Positions 51,567 through 60,771 of a stretch of DNA of 64,000 nt are shown here, piece by piece. The DNA lies in the NCBI RefSeq assembly GCF_009917485.1, contig NZ_QZDT01000025.1:1-64000 (forward strand). The letters are read 5' to 3'. The DNA is from Parablautia muri. GTDB taxonomy: Bacteria > Bacillota > Clostridia > Lachnospirales > Lachnospiraceae. Under the pieces are notes generated by a model that saw only the letters and a program-made list of their open reading frames with translations, was not told the origin of the DNA and did not search any database. Numbering within the stretch: the stretch's first letter is position 1; every line of letters begins with the position of its first letter. The translations under genes were made by a program, and so were the position numbers.

Positions 51567-52733
51567 ATGGAACATAAGGATTTGATAAAAGCAATGGAAC
51601 AGATTCATATACAGGATAAAATGCAGGAGGATATTATAAACAATCTTCGCAGACCAAGAAAAAGAAATTCGTTTAAAAAAGCAGGTACATTAGCGGCAGC
51701 CCTGCTGTTGACGGTTGTGATAATTGGTATACCTACGCAGGCGGCAATCCAATATTTTGTACGGCAGCGGATGGAGGATATGCCAAAGGAGGAGGTAGAA
51801 TCGCTTGCGGAAATGTTAGATACACAGGAGGTTCAGGCAGACAGTTTTTCAAGAGATTATTCTGAGAATGAGAAAGAGCGGATGGGGCAGTTATATCGGG
51901 ATTATCAAAATGGTACCTTCCCTGAGGGAGAAATTCTCCGTTTAGATAGCCAGGAGCAGGTGGAGGAAAACATGTTTTGCTATGTGGAGGAGACGAGCTG
52001 TTTCTACTTCCCCGACCGTGAGCTGACGGATGAGGAGCTTTTGGAGGTGATTGATTTTAACTATAAGAGGGATTATGCCTTAACACAGAATCCTGAAACA
52101 AAGGCGATTATAGAGCAACGGGAGCAGGAGCAAAAAGAGCAGGAGGCACTTTTGCGGGCAGAAGGAGGAATCAGCCAGCAGCAGGCAATAGAGATTGCAG
52201 AGCAGTGGATGGACACCTTGTATGGGGTGCCGATTGACGGAATGGAGCAGAATGCATATTTGGGTGACAGCGGGGAAGGCACAGGGCGGTACTGTGTAAA
52301 TTACAGTGTTAGGAGCCAGTGCTATTATTACTTTTTTGTCTCTGCATTAGACGGCAGTCTGGTAGAGGTGGATAGCAGTTATGCAGCCGATTTGGATAAA
52401 GAAGGAGTAGAGGAAGCTAAGGCTACAAAGCAGATAGAGGAGAATTACAGGGGAGCTGAAGGTATTTTGGAAAAATTGGGAATCCATGATACATATAAGG
52501 AGATTTATTGCTATTATGTAGTGGAAGATGGAAAGGTCAGGAGGAATAATCTGGCGTACTATTTTATTAAGGATGATGAAAGCGGATACCGAATCGACTT
52601 TTCCTGTGAGGGAAATTATTTCCGGTCTTATCGGGAGACGACTCTTGCGGAGTATAAAATGAAGATGGATCCCGAATATATAGCGGAAAGAATAGAAGGA
52701 GCGCAGGCAAGGACAGTTTCTTTGCATGAGTAA
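51567..52733 (+). CDS. Probable membrane anti-sigma factor (388 aa)
   Basis: A cytoplasmic N-terminus of about 38 residues (HKDLIKAMEQIHIQDKMQEDIINNL) is followed by one TM segment (TLAAALLLTVVIIGIPTQA) and a large extracellular region rich in acidic and Tyr residues. This matches one-pass anti-sigma factors encoded next to their ECF sigma. The extracellular part includes a possible PepSY-like stretch (ISQQQAIEIAEQWMDTLYG). The signal sensed is unknown. Confidence 0.75.
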   Translation: MEHKDLIKAMEQIHIQDKMQEDIINNLRRPRKRNSFKKAGTLAAALLLTVVIIGIPTQAAIQYFVRQRMEDMPKEEVESLAEMLDTQEVQADSFSRDYSENEKERMGQLYRDYQNGTFPEGEILRLDSQEQVEENMFCYVEETSCFYFPDRELTDEELLEVIDFNYKRDYALTQNPETKAIIEQREQEQKEQEALLRAEGGISQQQAIEIAEQWMDTLYGVPIDGMEQNAYLGDSGEGTGRYCVNYSVRSQCYYYFFVSALDGSLVEVDSSYAADLDKEGVEEAKATKQIEENYRGAEGILEKLGIHDTYKEIYCYYVVEDGKVRRNNLAYYFIKDDESGYRIDFSCEGNYFRSYRETTLAEYKMKMDPEYIAERIEGAQARTVSLHE

Positions 52734-52851
52734 AGTCAAAAAAGAAGGACGGATAGGAATAATTTGTAGATAACTGATTGGCAAATGAACCCAATTATTT
52801 AGAATGAACCTTGTAGGAGGGAGGCGTTGTGGTATAATCCTTAAGGGAAGT

Positions 52852-52912
52852 GTCCTATTCAGGGCAACCATAAAAAGAGCAGGTTATACAAAGTAAACTG
52901 CCCTGAACAGGA
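52852..52912. terminator. Long hairpin between the anti-sigma and membrane-protein genes
   Basis: TCCT-TTCAGGGCA pairs with TGCCCTGAA-AGGA over 13 positions with one mismatch, around a 32-base loop. There is no clean T-run, so termination is only likely. Confidence 0.45.
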
Positions 52913-52960
52913 TGCTTTCTAATAATGTGCTGATGCTCTGAACTGTGGGGATTGGCAGAA

Positions 52961-55306
52961 ATGAGGATGAAAATGAAAAAAAAATATGTTTGGAAAGGTA
53001 TTTTGATTCTGCAGGTGTTTTTATTGCTCCTTTTAGGGATGGAAAGAATGAAAAGCAGTGAGGATGACAGAATCCAGTATACTGGGGATATGCTTTCGTT
53101 TGCCCAGGAGACTGAAAGCGGGCTTGACTTACGGAGGGGGTGTAACAGAATAGAAAATATAGATCAGGGTAAAAACAGGAGGATTATCACCCCTGATATT
53201 ACTTTAAGACGCGGCGTATATGCTGTTACGGTACAGTACCACGCAATTACCTCATCTGGCAGCTCGGTGGGGTGCCGCTCCAAGGCAGTATATGATGGGA
53301 CGCATCCCTGGATACGCTCTGAATCGGTCTTGTTAACCAACAATGACACAAATATTGAGTATTTTGTTTATTCTTTTAAAGATAATACGAGAGTCATCAT
53401 TAAAAATATAATGGATAATGATTTTTTCGACCCGGTTCAGATTGATCAGGTTACAATTACCTATCTGAACGGACGCTCAGCGGCTGCAGATTTGATACGC
53501 CTTTTGCTGGTGTTTGGAATCGTAGACGTAATATTGTATTTCTATTTGTATCGCAGACAGGTGGCAGGGATATGGCTGCAAAAAAATGGTCTGATTGTGA
53601 TTGGGCTGGCAGCGCTTTTATTTATAGTAGAACTGCCTATGCTCATGAATTATCTTCCGAAAGGATATGATTTGAGATTTCATTATTATCGGCTTTATTC
53701 CATTGCGGAAGGCTTAAGGAATGGGTGCTTTCCGGTAAAAATACAACCGAAATGGTTTAATGGCTATGGTTATGCAACCGGAATCTTTTATGGGGATATC
53801 TTTCTTTATTTTCCTGCTCTTTTATATTTGCTGGGATTTCCTCTGGGAACGGCTTATAAAGCTTATGTATTTGCAATCAATGTAATAACAATCGGAAACG
53901 GATATCTTTGCTTCAAAACGATAGCAAAAGATAAATATATTGGTCTGTTTGGAACTGTAATTTATGCATCTTTTTTACACAGATTGGTAGCGCTTTTTAC
54001 AAGGGCGGCATTGGGCGCTTATACGGCACTGGCTTTTCTGCCGTTGGTTGTGTTGGGACTTTGGGCCGTTTACTACGGGGATGATAAGGAAAATAAAAAG
54101 AGCTGGATTTATCTTGTAATTGGGGCGACCGGTATGATACAATCGCACCTGCTTGGGACGCTTATGACGATTTTATTTGTGGGGATATTTATGGTAATTT
54201 CCCTAAAGCGTACGCTGCGGAAAAAAACACTTATGGCCCTTGGGAGGGCGGCAGCCGGCTGTCTTATTTCCAACCTGTTTTTTGCGGTGCCTTTTTTGGA
54301 TGCATATAGCAACATGACATTAGCTGTAGACGACTACAGAGGAAATATGCCTGTTTATTACAATTCGGCTTTTTTATCTCAGCTTTTTTCCAATGTCTTT
54401 AATGCGGTGGCGGACGTTAAGGAAGATTTATATGGAATGTATCAGGATATGCCAATGTCAGTGGGGCCCATGTCGGGGCTTGCCATTTTGGCGGCCATCT
54501 GTTACCTGATTGTCAATCACTCAAAAGAGAAAAAAGAAAATGGTCTGTTGCCTAAGCTGCTGGCTATGACGATCCTTTCTCTTTGGATGTCAACCAATCT
54601 ATTCCCCTATATGTGGCTGGAAGAATTTTGTCCTTTTTTGTATGCCGGTCTGAAAAAGTTTGAATTTGCCTGGCGTTTTTTAGGAGCGGCGTCAACCTTT
54701 ATCACGCTGCTGTATGTGATATTGATGACGAAAGCAAAAGAAATGTTTGCCGGAAAAACCGCTATTGTGGCAGGTGCTGTGATCTGTATGCTTTTTTGCT
54801 ATCAGGGCGCCGACTATCTATTCCAGTATAATAACCTGATGATACCATTTGAATATGAATATAATGTTCGTGATTTAACGGTAAGAGCCATTTATGACGG
54901 AGCATATCTGCCTCGGGGAACAGACTGGCAGGCAATGACAACAGATATTCAAGTATCTGATACGGAGTTTGTTAATGTGGCGCTGGAGGCGAGAAAGGGG
55001 ACTTCTATTTGCATTTCCGTTGAAAATAATTCAAAAAATAATGCATATGTGGACTTGCCCATACTCTACTATAAAGGATACCGGGCCCAAAGTGAAGGAA
55101 AGGACCTGCCGGTATCTGCAGGTACAAACAATCGGGTAAGGATAGCGCTCCCGGCAGGCTTTCATGGCACGATAAAAACATTCTTTGCAGAACCCTGGTA
55201 TTGGAGAGGAGCGGAGATAATTTCTTTCTTATTTTGGTGTGGTTTGATTGGATATGCTATGATTAAGAGTATAAGAAAAGGCTTTTACTGCGCCGGGGCA
55301 CGTTAG
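52961..55306 (+). CDS. Large multi-pass membrane protein, YfhO/glycosyltransferase-like (781 aa)
   Basis: An N-terminal TM segment, an extracytoplasmic domain of about 150 residues, then ten or more TM segments from about residue 180 and a C-terminal soluble domain. LPKGYDLRFHYYRLYSIAEGLRNG and GYATGIFYGDIFLYFPALLY resemble the YfhO and GT-C-like membrane proteins with an acidic motif in the first outer loop. A lipid-linked glycosyl transfer role is plausible but not shown. The start is uncertain among ATG 52961, 52967 and 52973. Confidence 0.7.
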   Translation: MRMKMKKKYVWKGILILQVFLLLLLGMERMKSSEDDRIQYTGDMLSFAQETESGLDLRRGCNRIENIDQGKNRRIITPDITLRRGVYAVTVQYHAITSSGSSVGCRSKAVYDGTHPWIRSESVLLTNNDTNIEYFVYSFKDNTRVIIKNIMDNDFFDPVQIDQVTITYLNGRSAAADLIRLLLVFGIVDVILYFYLYRRQVAGIWLQKNGLIVIGLAALLFIVELPMLMNYLPKGYDLRFHYYRLYSIAEGLRNGCFPVKIQPKWFNGYGYATGIFYGDIFLYFPALLYLLGFPLGTAYKAYVFAINVITIGNGYLCFKTIAKDKYIGLFGTVIYASFLHRLVALFTRAALGAYTALAFLPLVVLGLWAVYYGDDKENKKSWIYLVIGATGMIQSHLLGTLMTILFVGIFMVISLKRTLRKKTLMALGRAAAGCLISNLFFAVPFLDAYSNMTLAVDDYRGNMPVYYNSAFLSQLFSNVFNAVADVKEDLYGMYQDMPMSVGPMSGLAILAAICYLIVNHSKEKKENGLLPKLLAMTILSLWMSTNLFPYMWLEEFCPFLYAGLKKFEFAWRFLGAASTFITLLYVILMTKAKEMFAGKTAIVAGAVICMLFCYQGADYLFQYNNLMIPFEYEYNVRDLTVRAIYDGAYLPRGTDWQAMTTDIQVSDTEFVNVALEARKGTSICISVENNSKNNAYVDLPILYYKGYRAQSEGKDLPVSAGTNNRVRIALPAGFHGTIKTFFAEPWYWRGAEIISFLFWCGLIGYAMIKSIRKGFYCAGAR

Positions 55307-55367
55307 AAATCTGCTCCACCGCAGGCGATCTGGAAGGGCAGATTTGGTGACAGTGAAGCCGAAGGCC

Positions 55368-55595
55368 GAACTGTTTACGTTACTTTTCACACGTTGGCCA
55401 GAGGACGCTTGGAAAAAACAAATATTTAGGCGTCACCACGCTTTCGCTCTGTAAAAACGTAGCAGACGCTAGATTCGAAAGGACCTCACCTAAGCACACA
55501 CGCATAAATGCGTGACGATTTTCCAAGGGTTCCTTTTGGAATATTTGTTTTTTCCAAGCTGTTTATTGGCTAACGTGTGAAAAGTAACCTGTTTA
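55368..55595. repeat. MITE-like element with long imperfect inverted repeats
   Basis: The arm at 55372-55427 (TGTTTACGTTACTTTTCACA start) and the arm at 55538-55595 are inverted copies over about 56 bases, with mismatches clustered in the middle; the words TTACTTTTCACACGTT and CTTGGAAAAAACAAATATT are common to both. The core holds a small CACGCAT/ATGCGTG hairpin and no gene. It has the shape of a miniature transposable element or a giant RNA hairpin in a 440-bp gene-free stretch. Confidence 0.7.
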
Positions 55596-55750
55596 CCAAA
55601 ATTTTCGGGATTTCAATGAAATGGGATTGATAGCAAGTTTAGTTTCTGGTATACTATGAGCAGGAGACATAAGGTGATGGACCGGAGAAAGGAATAGGGC
55701 ATTTTCACCCCAATTTATGCATCCCAGAGCGGTGGTATGAGGAAGTAGCT

Positions 55751-55978
55751 ATGAAACATGGAAAAAAGATGATAGCGCCAATTATTATTACAATCATTAT
55801 ACTGCTATATTATATTGGAATGGCGGTACTTTTTATAGTCATAAGAGGTATTCCTTTACAGGTAAAGGCTTTGATGGTGGCGGTACCGCTATTTTCAGGA
55901 GCTGTGATGGTGGGTGTTCTGGCAAGCAGAATTAAGGAGATCGAAGGAGGAGAGGAAGATGATCTTAGTAAATACTGA
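55751..55978 (+). CDS. Small membrane protein, two TM segments (75 aa)
   Basis: Hydrophobic segments at about 9-30 and 38-60 with a charged tail ending SKY. AGGAAGTAGCT precedes the ATG. The 3' end overlaps the YbjQ gene by 20 bases, so the two are co-translated. Probably a membrane partner for the YbjQ protein; no named family. Confidence 0.65.
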   Translation: MKHGKKMIAPIIITIIILLYYIGMAVLFIVIRGIPLQVKALMVAVPLFSGAVMVGVLASRIKEIEGGEEDDLSKY

Positions 55979-56270
55979 TTATATCAGTGGGAAAGAGTTG
56001 GAGATGATTGGGCTTGTAAAAGGCAGCACAATTCAGTCTAAAAATGTGGGGCATGATATTACCCAGGGATTTAAGACTTTAGTGGGAGGAGAATTAAAGG
56101 CCTACACGGAAATGATGAACGATGCCAGGGCGCTTGCAACGAAGCGTATGGTAGAAGAAGCGGAGAGGATGGGAGCCGATGCGGTGGTGAATGTCCGTTA
56201 TGCATCTGCGGCTGTTATGCAGGGAGCGGCAGAGGTAATGGCATATGGCACTGCGGTAAAATTCAGATAA
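55959..56270 (+). CDS. YbjQ/UPF0145 family protein (103 aa)
   Basis: The sequence GLVKGSTIQSKNVGHDITQGFKTLVGGELKAYTEMMNDAR and EERMGADAVVNVRYASA is typical of the YbjQ family, a pentameric small protein sometimes called a heavy-metal-binding domain, of unknown function. The GAAGGAGGAGAGG ribosome site lies inside the upstream gene. The MATE gene starts 3 bp after its stop. Confidence 0.88.
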   Translation: MILVNTDYISGKELEMIGLVKGSTIQSKNVGHDITQGFKTLVGGELKAYTEMMNDARALATKRMVEEAERMGADAVVNVRYASAAVMQGAAEVMAYGTAVKFR

Positions 56271-56273
56271 ATT

Positions 56274-57620
56274 ATGGAAAAAACAAAAAACTTTACAGAG
56301 GGGAATCCGGCAAAGCTCCTTATTTTCTTTGCATTGCCATTGATGGTGGGGAATCTTTTCCAGCAGATGTATACGCTGGTAGATACCATCATTGTGGGAC
56401 AGGGGGTGGGAGTGGAGGCCCTCGCTTCCTTAGGGGCCGCTGAGTGGCTTAGCTGGTTATTTTTTGGACTGGCAACAGGCCTTACCCAGGGCTTTTCGAT
56501 TTTATTTTCCCAGTATTATGGAGCCGGAAAATTTGAAGATTTAAAAAAGACCATTGGAAATGCGCTGGTGCTTTCAGCAGGAGCCGTATGTCTGATGGTT
56601 TTTTGCGGGCAGTTAATGATTGCGCCGGCCCTTAGGCTTTTAAAGACGCCGGATAATATTTTTGCAGGATCGGAGCTGTATTTAAGAATCTTGTGGGCCG
56701 GGATTCCGATTACCCTGCTTTATAATTTTGCCTCCGCGCTTTTAAGAGCGCTTGGAGACAGCAAAACGCCCTTGGTGGCTATGGTAGTTGCGGCGCTGGT
56801 AAATATTGGTTTGGATCTTTTGTTTGTGATGGAGTTCCATTGGGGTATTGCCGGAGCGGCCGGGGCTACTTTATTTGCCCAGGGATGTGCGCTTTTTGCA
56901 TGTCTTTTGGCTATGAGGTCACTTGCCTGTGTGCAGATTGGCCGGAAGCATATTGTGCCGGAAGGAGATATGTTAAAGCGCTTATTGCTTTTGGGTGTGC
57001 CAGTTATGTTCCAAAACACAATCATTAGCATTGGCGGGATGGTAGTGCAGTCGGTGGTGAACGGATTCGGCTTTCTTTTTGTGGCAGGATTTACAGCTAC
57101 CAATAAGTTATACGGGCTTCTTGAGGTGGCGGCTACTTCCTTTGGCTATGCAATTACAACTTATGTGGCCCAGAATTATGGAGCGGGAGATTATGAGCGG
57201 ATCAGGAAGGGGATCCGAAGCGGAATTGTTATTTCATCGGTGACAGCCCTTACGATTTCTCTGCTTATGCTGGTTTTTGGAAGGTCGATTCTTTCTCTGT
57301 TTATATCGGGAAGTCCCAAGGAGACAGAGCAGGTACTTCAAATCGCCCGCCATTACCTGAATGTTATGAGTTATTTTCTGGTTGTACTTTATGCATTGTA
57401 TGTTTACCGCTCTGGGCTGCAGGGACTTGGAAATACAGTGATTCCCATGCTCTCAGGATTAGCGGAATTTCTGATGCGCGTTACGGCAGCTATGGTTTTT
57501 CCGCATTTTTTGGGACAGGAAGGGATTTTTTATGCGGAAATTCTTGCATGGACGGGGGCAGCGGTGCTTTTGGCAGTGTCTTATTATGTAGTGATGGGAC
57601 AGAAAAAGGGGAGGGTGTAA
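56274..57620 (+). CDS. MATE-family efflux transporter (448 aa)
   Basis: Twelve TM segments in two related halves, with the N-terminal signature PLMVGNLFQQMYTLVDTIIVG and LGDSKTPL in the loop typical of NorM/DinF-type exporters. It is expected to export cationic or other toxic compounds using Na+ or H+. It lies downstream of YbjQ in the same direction. Confidence 0.93.
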   Translation: MEKTKNFTEGNPAKLLIFFALPLMVGNLFQQMYTLVDTIIVGQGVGVEALASLGAAEWLSWLFFGLATGLTQGFSILFSQYYGAGKFEDLKKTIGNALVLSAGAVCLMVFCGQLMIAPALRLLKTPDNIFAGSELYLRILWAGIPITLLYNFASALLRALGDSKTPLVAMVVAALVNIGLDLLFVMEFHWGIAGAAGATLFAQGCALFACLLAMRSLACVQIGRKHIVPEGDMLKRLLLLGVPVMFQNTIISIGGMVVQSVVNGFGFLFVAGFTATNKLYGLLEVAATSFGYAITTYVAQNYGAGDYERIRKGIRSGIVISSVTALTISLLMLVFGRSILSLFISGSPKETEQVLQIARHYLNVMSYFLVVLYALYVYRSGLQGLGNTVIPMLSGLAEFLMRVTAAMVFPHFLGQEGIFYAEILAWTGAAVLLAVSYYVVMGQKKGRV

Positions 57621-57716
57621 CGCTTGGAGCGTTTGCGGAAGATGAGGTATCTTCCGTCACCCTCCTTCTCAAAAAAGAAGAAAATGCTTCGGTTCAAATG
57701 GACGCAGCGTCTGCTA

Positions 57717-58400
57717 TTAACACCCTAATCCAAACTTTTTCCATAACTTATGCTGCCCGTCTTTGGATAAAAAGGGCATAAGACCTATCAGAAGTTCCAG
57801 GCTGATATTTCCTGTGAGTCGCATAGCAAGCGCATCCATACAGTCCCTGTTTAGAAAAGGTGCAAGGGCGATGAGCGCCTCGGGACTTATTTCTCCTTCC
57901 ACCTGGGTAACAAGCGCATCCAGATCTTCCTGCGTTAAAAAGGGGGCAAGGCCCATAATGGTATAATAGTCGATTTTCCATTCTTTTTTATTTTCCGATT
58001 TATTTTCCGAATCTTTTTCCGTCTGGGAATTATTTTCCTGTTTTGACTGATGGTTTAAATTTAAAAGTTCCTTTACTTTCTGGGGAGAAAGAAGCGGTGC
58101 AAGGTTTTTGATCACATCTATGGTGATGTCAGATAAGGAAATTCCATTTCCATTTATGATTTTAGCGATGGTTTTAGCTTCTTCTTCCGTTCCTAAAAGT
58201 TTGTCAAGGCTGATTTTTAAAATTTGGCAGAGCTGCTCAAGTTTGGCAATATCGGGCATGGAATTACCTCTTTCCCAATTGGACACCGCTTGATAGCTTA
58301 CCTCCATGGCATCCGCTAAATTCATTTGTGTCATGTTTTGGGCAATTCTTGCTGCCTTAATGTTTTTGGCTACTTTCATGATATCAAACATAGTTTGCAC
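57717..58400 (-). CDS. XRE-family regulator with helical repeat C-terminus (227 aa)
   Basis: Residues 10-70 are a CI-type HTH (IAQNMTQMNLADAMEVSYQAVSNWERGNSMPDIAKLEQLCQIL). The C-terminal half contains about three near-repeats of MGLAPFLTQEDLDALV, LIALAPFLNRDCMDALA and LIGLMPFLSKDGQHKL. Such C-terminal repeats are known in Clostridia XRE proteins, with unknown ligand. The start is MQTMFD or MFDIMK three codons later. It converges with the MATE gene. Confidence 0.85.
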   Translation of the reverse strand: MQTMFDIMKVAKNIKAARIAQNMTQMNLADAMEVSYQAVSNWERGNSMPDIAKLEQLCQILKISLDKLLGTEEEAKTIAKIINGNGISLSDITIDVIKNLAPLLSPQKVKELLNLNHQSKQENNSQTEKDSENKSENKKEWKIDYYTIMGLAPFLTQEDLDALVTQVEGEISPEALIALAPFLNRDCMDALAMRLTGNISLELLIGLMPFLSKDGQHKLWKKFGLGC

Positions 58401-58766
58401 CCTTCTGTTTTTTCTGCTTTCTATTATGGAATATATTCCATAAAACTCCGGACAACTGTTAAAAACTGAAAACCGGCCGTTTTTTCATGTAAGACAATTA
58501 TAGAACATAAAAGTTTTCTTGGGAATCAATCAGTGTTTGAAATTCTTTTATTCTCTACTAAAGGAATCGTTGAGTTCTTGTTTTGTTTTTCTATGAAAAC
58601 GCTTACTTTGCTTGTTGGGAAGTATCCCAAACCCTCTTGATAGTTCTCTCACTACCTACAACCCCGTACAAGGCGATTTTAACGAAGCTTTGAAAAAAAT
58701 TTCTCAAAAAATTTTTTTAATCTATCTATAAAGAAGTTTGGGAAATACCAAGTATCATTTAATTTC

Positions 58767-58795
58767 TTGAATTTATTCGGTTAACCGTATATAAT
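58767..58795 (+). promoter_or_regulatory. Promoter of the lantibiotic-immunity operon
   Basis: TTGAAT (58767-58772), 17 bases and TATAAT (58790-58795). The spacer contains the palindrome CGGTTAACCG (58778-58787), a candidate operator. The 300 bases before it (58440-58766) show no gene. Confidence 0.7.
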
Positions 58796-58834
58796 TATGG
58801 TGATAAAACTTATAGAAAGCGAGAGAGACTGAAA

Positions 58835-59026
58835 ATGTTAGAGTATATTTCTGCCCCGGAAGCGGCACAAAAATGGGGCATTTCAGAAAGACGGGTGCAA
58901 AAGCTATGTGAGGAAAACCGCATACCGGGTGTAGCAAAATTTAGTCGGCTATGGCTGATACCAAAAGACGCAGAAAAACCAACAGATGCCCGGTTGAAAG
59001 CAGAAAGGAAGAAAAAACATGAATAA
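58835..59026 (+). CDS. Excisionase-type HTH protein (63 aa)
   Basis: A MerR/excisionase-like HTH: YISAPEAAQKWGISERRVQKLCEENRIPGVAKFSRLWLIPKDAEKP. Its stop overlaps the response regulator start by 8 bases. Such genes occur at the head of regulatory units in conjugative elements of Clostridia; whether it is an excisionase or a transcription factor is open. Confidence 0.8.
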   Translation: MLEYISAPEAAQKWGISERRVQKLCEENRIPGVAKFSRLWLIPKDAEKPTDARLKAERKKKHE

Positions 59027-59720
59027 AGTTTTGATTATTGATGATGATAAAGAGCTTTGCGCACTTATGAAAAAATGCGTAGAGCAGGAAAACCTTGCTG
59101 CGATTGTCGCAGGCGGCGGTATAGAAGGCTTGCATATCTTGGCAGAAAACAAAGATACCTGTTCACTTATCATTCTTGATATCATGATGCCCGATTTAGA
59201 CGGTTTTCAAGTATTGCAGCAAGTACGGCAGACAAGCAATGTCCCCGTTCTTATGCTCACTGCAAAAAGCGATGAAGAAGATAAAGTGTCCGGCTTACGA
59301 ATGGGGGCAGACGATTATCTGACAAAGCCATTTAGCATTAACGAGCTTATGGCGCGTGTCAATTCCCTTATCCGGCGTTATACCCTGCTCAATCCAACTT
59401 CCAGCACCGAAACGGATTGTATGGTGTTTCAGGGAATGACGATTGATAATCTTAATCGTCTTGTTTTTATGAACAACGTACAAGTGGAACTTACAGGAAA
59501 AGAATTTGATCTGCTCTCTTTTCTTGCGGCGAACAAAGGGAAAGTATTTACGAAAAAGCAGATTTATACCCATGTATGGGAGGAAGAATATGCTTTTGAT
59601 GATAGCAATATCATGTCTTTTATCAGCAAATTACGAAAAAAAATTGAACCAGACCCGGAACACCCTTTTTATATTTTAACCGTCCGCGGCGTTGGTTATC
59701 GTTTTAACAGGGAGGCATAA
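59019..59720 (+). CDS. OmpR-type response regulator (233 aa)
   Basis: The receiver domain has IDDDKELC, LDIMMPDLDG with the phospho-acceptor Asp, and LTAKSDEEDK; the C-terminal winged helix ends with ILTVRGVGYRF. It is a VanR/CprR-like member, preceding a kinase gene by one base. The probable targets are the three 11-bp repeats at the ABC promoter. Confidence 0.93.
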   Translation: MNKVLIIDDDKELCALMKKCVEQENLAAIVAGGGIEGLHILAENKDTCSLIILDIMMPDLDGFQVLQQVRQTSNVPVLMLTAKSDEEDKVSGLRMGADDYLTKPFSINELMARVNSLIRRYTLLNPTSSTETDCMVFQGMTIDNLNRLVFMNNVQVELTGKEFDLLSFLAANKGKVFTKKQIYTHVWEEEYAFDDSNIMSFISKLRKKIEPDPEHPFYILTVRGVGYRFNREA

Positions 59721-59721
59721 A

Positions 59722-60645
59722 ATGAATGTTAATCTGTTTTTATTGATTGCGTTTTGTATCGCACTTTTATTTATCTTGTTTCTTGTCACAAAACTTAGGC
59801 GTGTACGGGGACAACTATCTATTATCGAAGAAGCCCTTGAAGATATAAAATCCGGGAATTTAAACCGCCGTATGCTGACTAAAAAGAACGATATGACAAG
59901 AAAAATCTGCTATGGTATAAACGATATTGCAATGAACAGCCAAACGCAGCTTATCAAGCAAAAACAATCTGAACAGGCATATAAACGGTTAATGACAAGT
60001 ATTTCCCATGATGTAAAAACTCCCCTTGCTTCTTTGGTTGGTTATTTGGAAGCAATAGAATGTAAGATCGTTGCAGGAGAAGAAAAAGACGAATATGTTC
60101 ATGTCGCATTTGAAAAAGCGGATTATCTAAAGCATTTTGTGGAAAATCTTTTTGAATGGGTAAAACTGGACTCCGGGGAACAGATTTTTCATTTTGAAGT
60201 TTTAGACCTAAACGAGTTATCACGGAATATTATCGTTGACTGGATTTCTGTTTTAGAAAACAGCAATTTTGACTATGTGTTTGATATACCAGAAACAGAG
60301 TATCTTATGCGTATAGATGCAAACGCTTATAGCCGCATCCTCAATAATCTGTTGCAGAATGCCCTTATCCATAGTAAAGGAAGCAAAATATCTTTCCATA
60401 TTTTTGAAAATGATCTGCAAGCCAAAATCACTATGACAGATAATGGAAAAGGAATATCTCCCGATCATCTTCCGCATATTTTTGAAAGAATGTACCAATG
60501 CGATCAGTCACGGTCTGCTGGTGGAAATGGATTAGGCTTATCAATCGTAAAAGAACTTGTAGCTGCTCACAAAGGAACAATCACCGTTGACAGCACTCCC
60601 GATAGGGGGACTACATTTACCTTATTACTTCCGAAATCCCTGTAA
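59722..60645 (+). CDS. Sensor histidine kinase (307 aa)
   Basis: One TM segment at residues 4-24, a HAMP-like stretch, a dimerisation helix with SHDVKTPLASL (phospho-acceptor His) and an ATPase domain with NLLQNALIHS (N box), DNGKGI (G1) and GNGLGLSIVK (G2). The very short extracytoplasmic part is typical of intramembrane-sensing kinases for bacitracin or lantibiotics (BceS and related). ATG 59722 has GGGAGG. Confidence 0.9.
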   Translation: MNVNLFLLIAFCIALLFILFLVTKLRRVRGQLSIIEEALEDIKSGNLNRRMLTKKNDMTRKICYGINDIAMNSQTQLIKQKQSEQAYKRLMTSISHDVKTPLASLVGYLEAIECKIVAGEEKDEYVHVAFEKADYLKHFVENLFEWVKLDSGEQIFHFEVLDLNELSRNIIVDWISVLENSNFDYVFDIPETEYLMRIDANAYSRILNNLLQNALIHSKGSKISFHIFENDLQAKITMTDNGKGISPDHLPHIFERMYQCDQSRSAGGNGLGLSIVKELVAAHKGTITVDSTPDRGTTFTLLLPKSL

Positions 60646-60663
60646 TAATACAGGGATTTTTCA
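60634..60663 (+). terminator. Terminator at the end of the kinase gene
   Basis: AAATCCCTGT pairs with ACAGGGATTT, overlapping the kinase stop codon, and TTTTT follows. It separates the regulatory genes from the transport genes. Confidence 0.8.
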
Positions 60664-60702
60664 GTTTGTCAAATTTCGCTTAACTGTAAAAGCATGAAAA
60701 AA

Positions 60703-60745
60703 GCAAGGTTTCGGCAAGGTTTTGGCAAGGTTAGCGTGATAGAAT
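60703..60745 (+). promoter_or_regulatory. ABC promoter with three 11-bp direct repeats
   Basis: GCAAGGTTTCG (60703), GCAAGGTTTTG (60714) and GCAAGGTTAGC (60725) follow each other without a gap in the -35 position; TAGAAT (60740-60745) suits the -10. OmpR-type regulators bind 10-11-bp direct repeats placed this way, so this is the likely site for the response regulator at 59019. Confidence 0.75.
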
Positions 60746-60771
60746 AGCAAATATGAAAAGGAGGTTTTGCA

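Noticed and set aside
55307-55750. Riboswitch upstream of the small membrane/YbjQ genes
   Set aside because: The main structure is a two-arm inverted repeat of MITE type, and no known riboswitch core was recognised.
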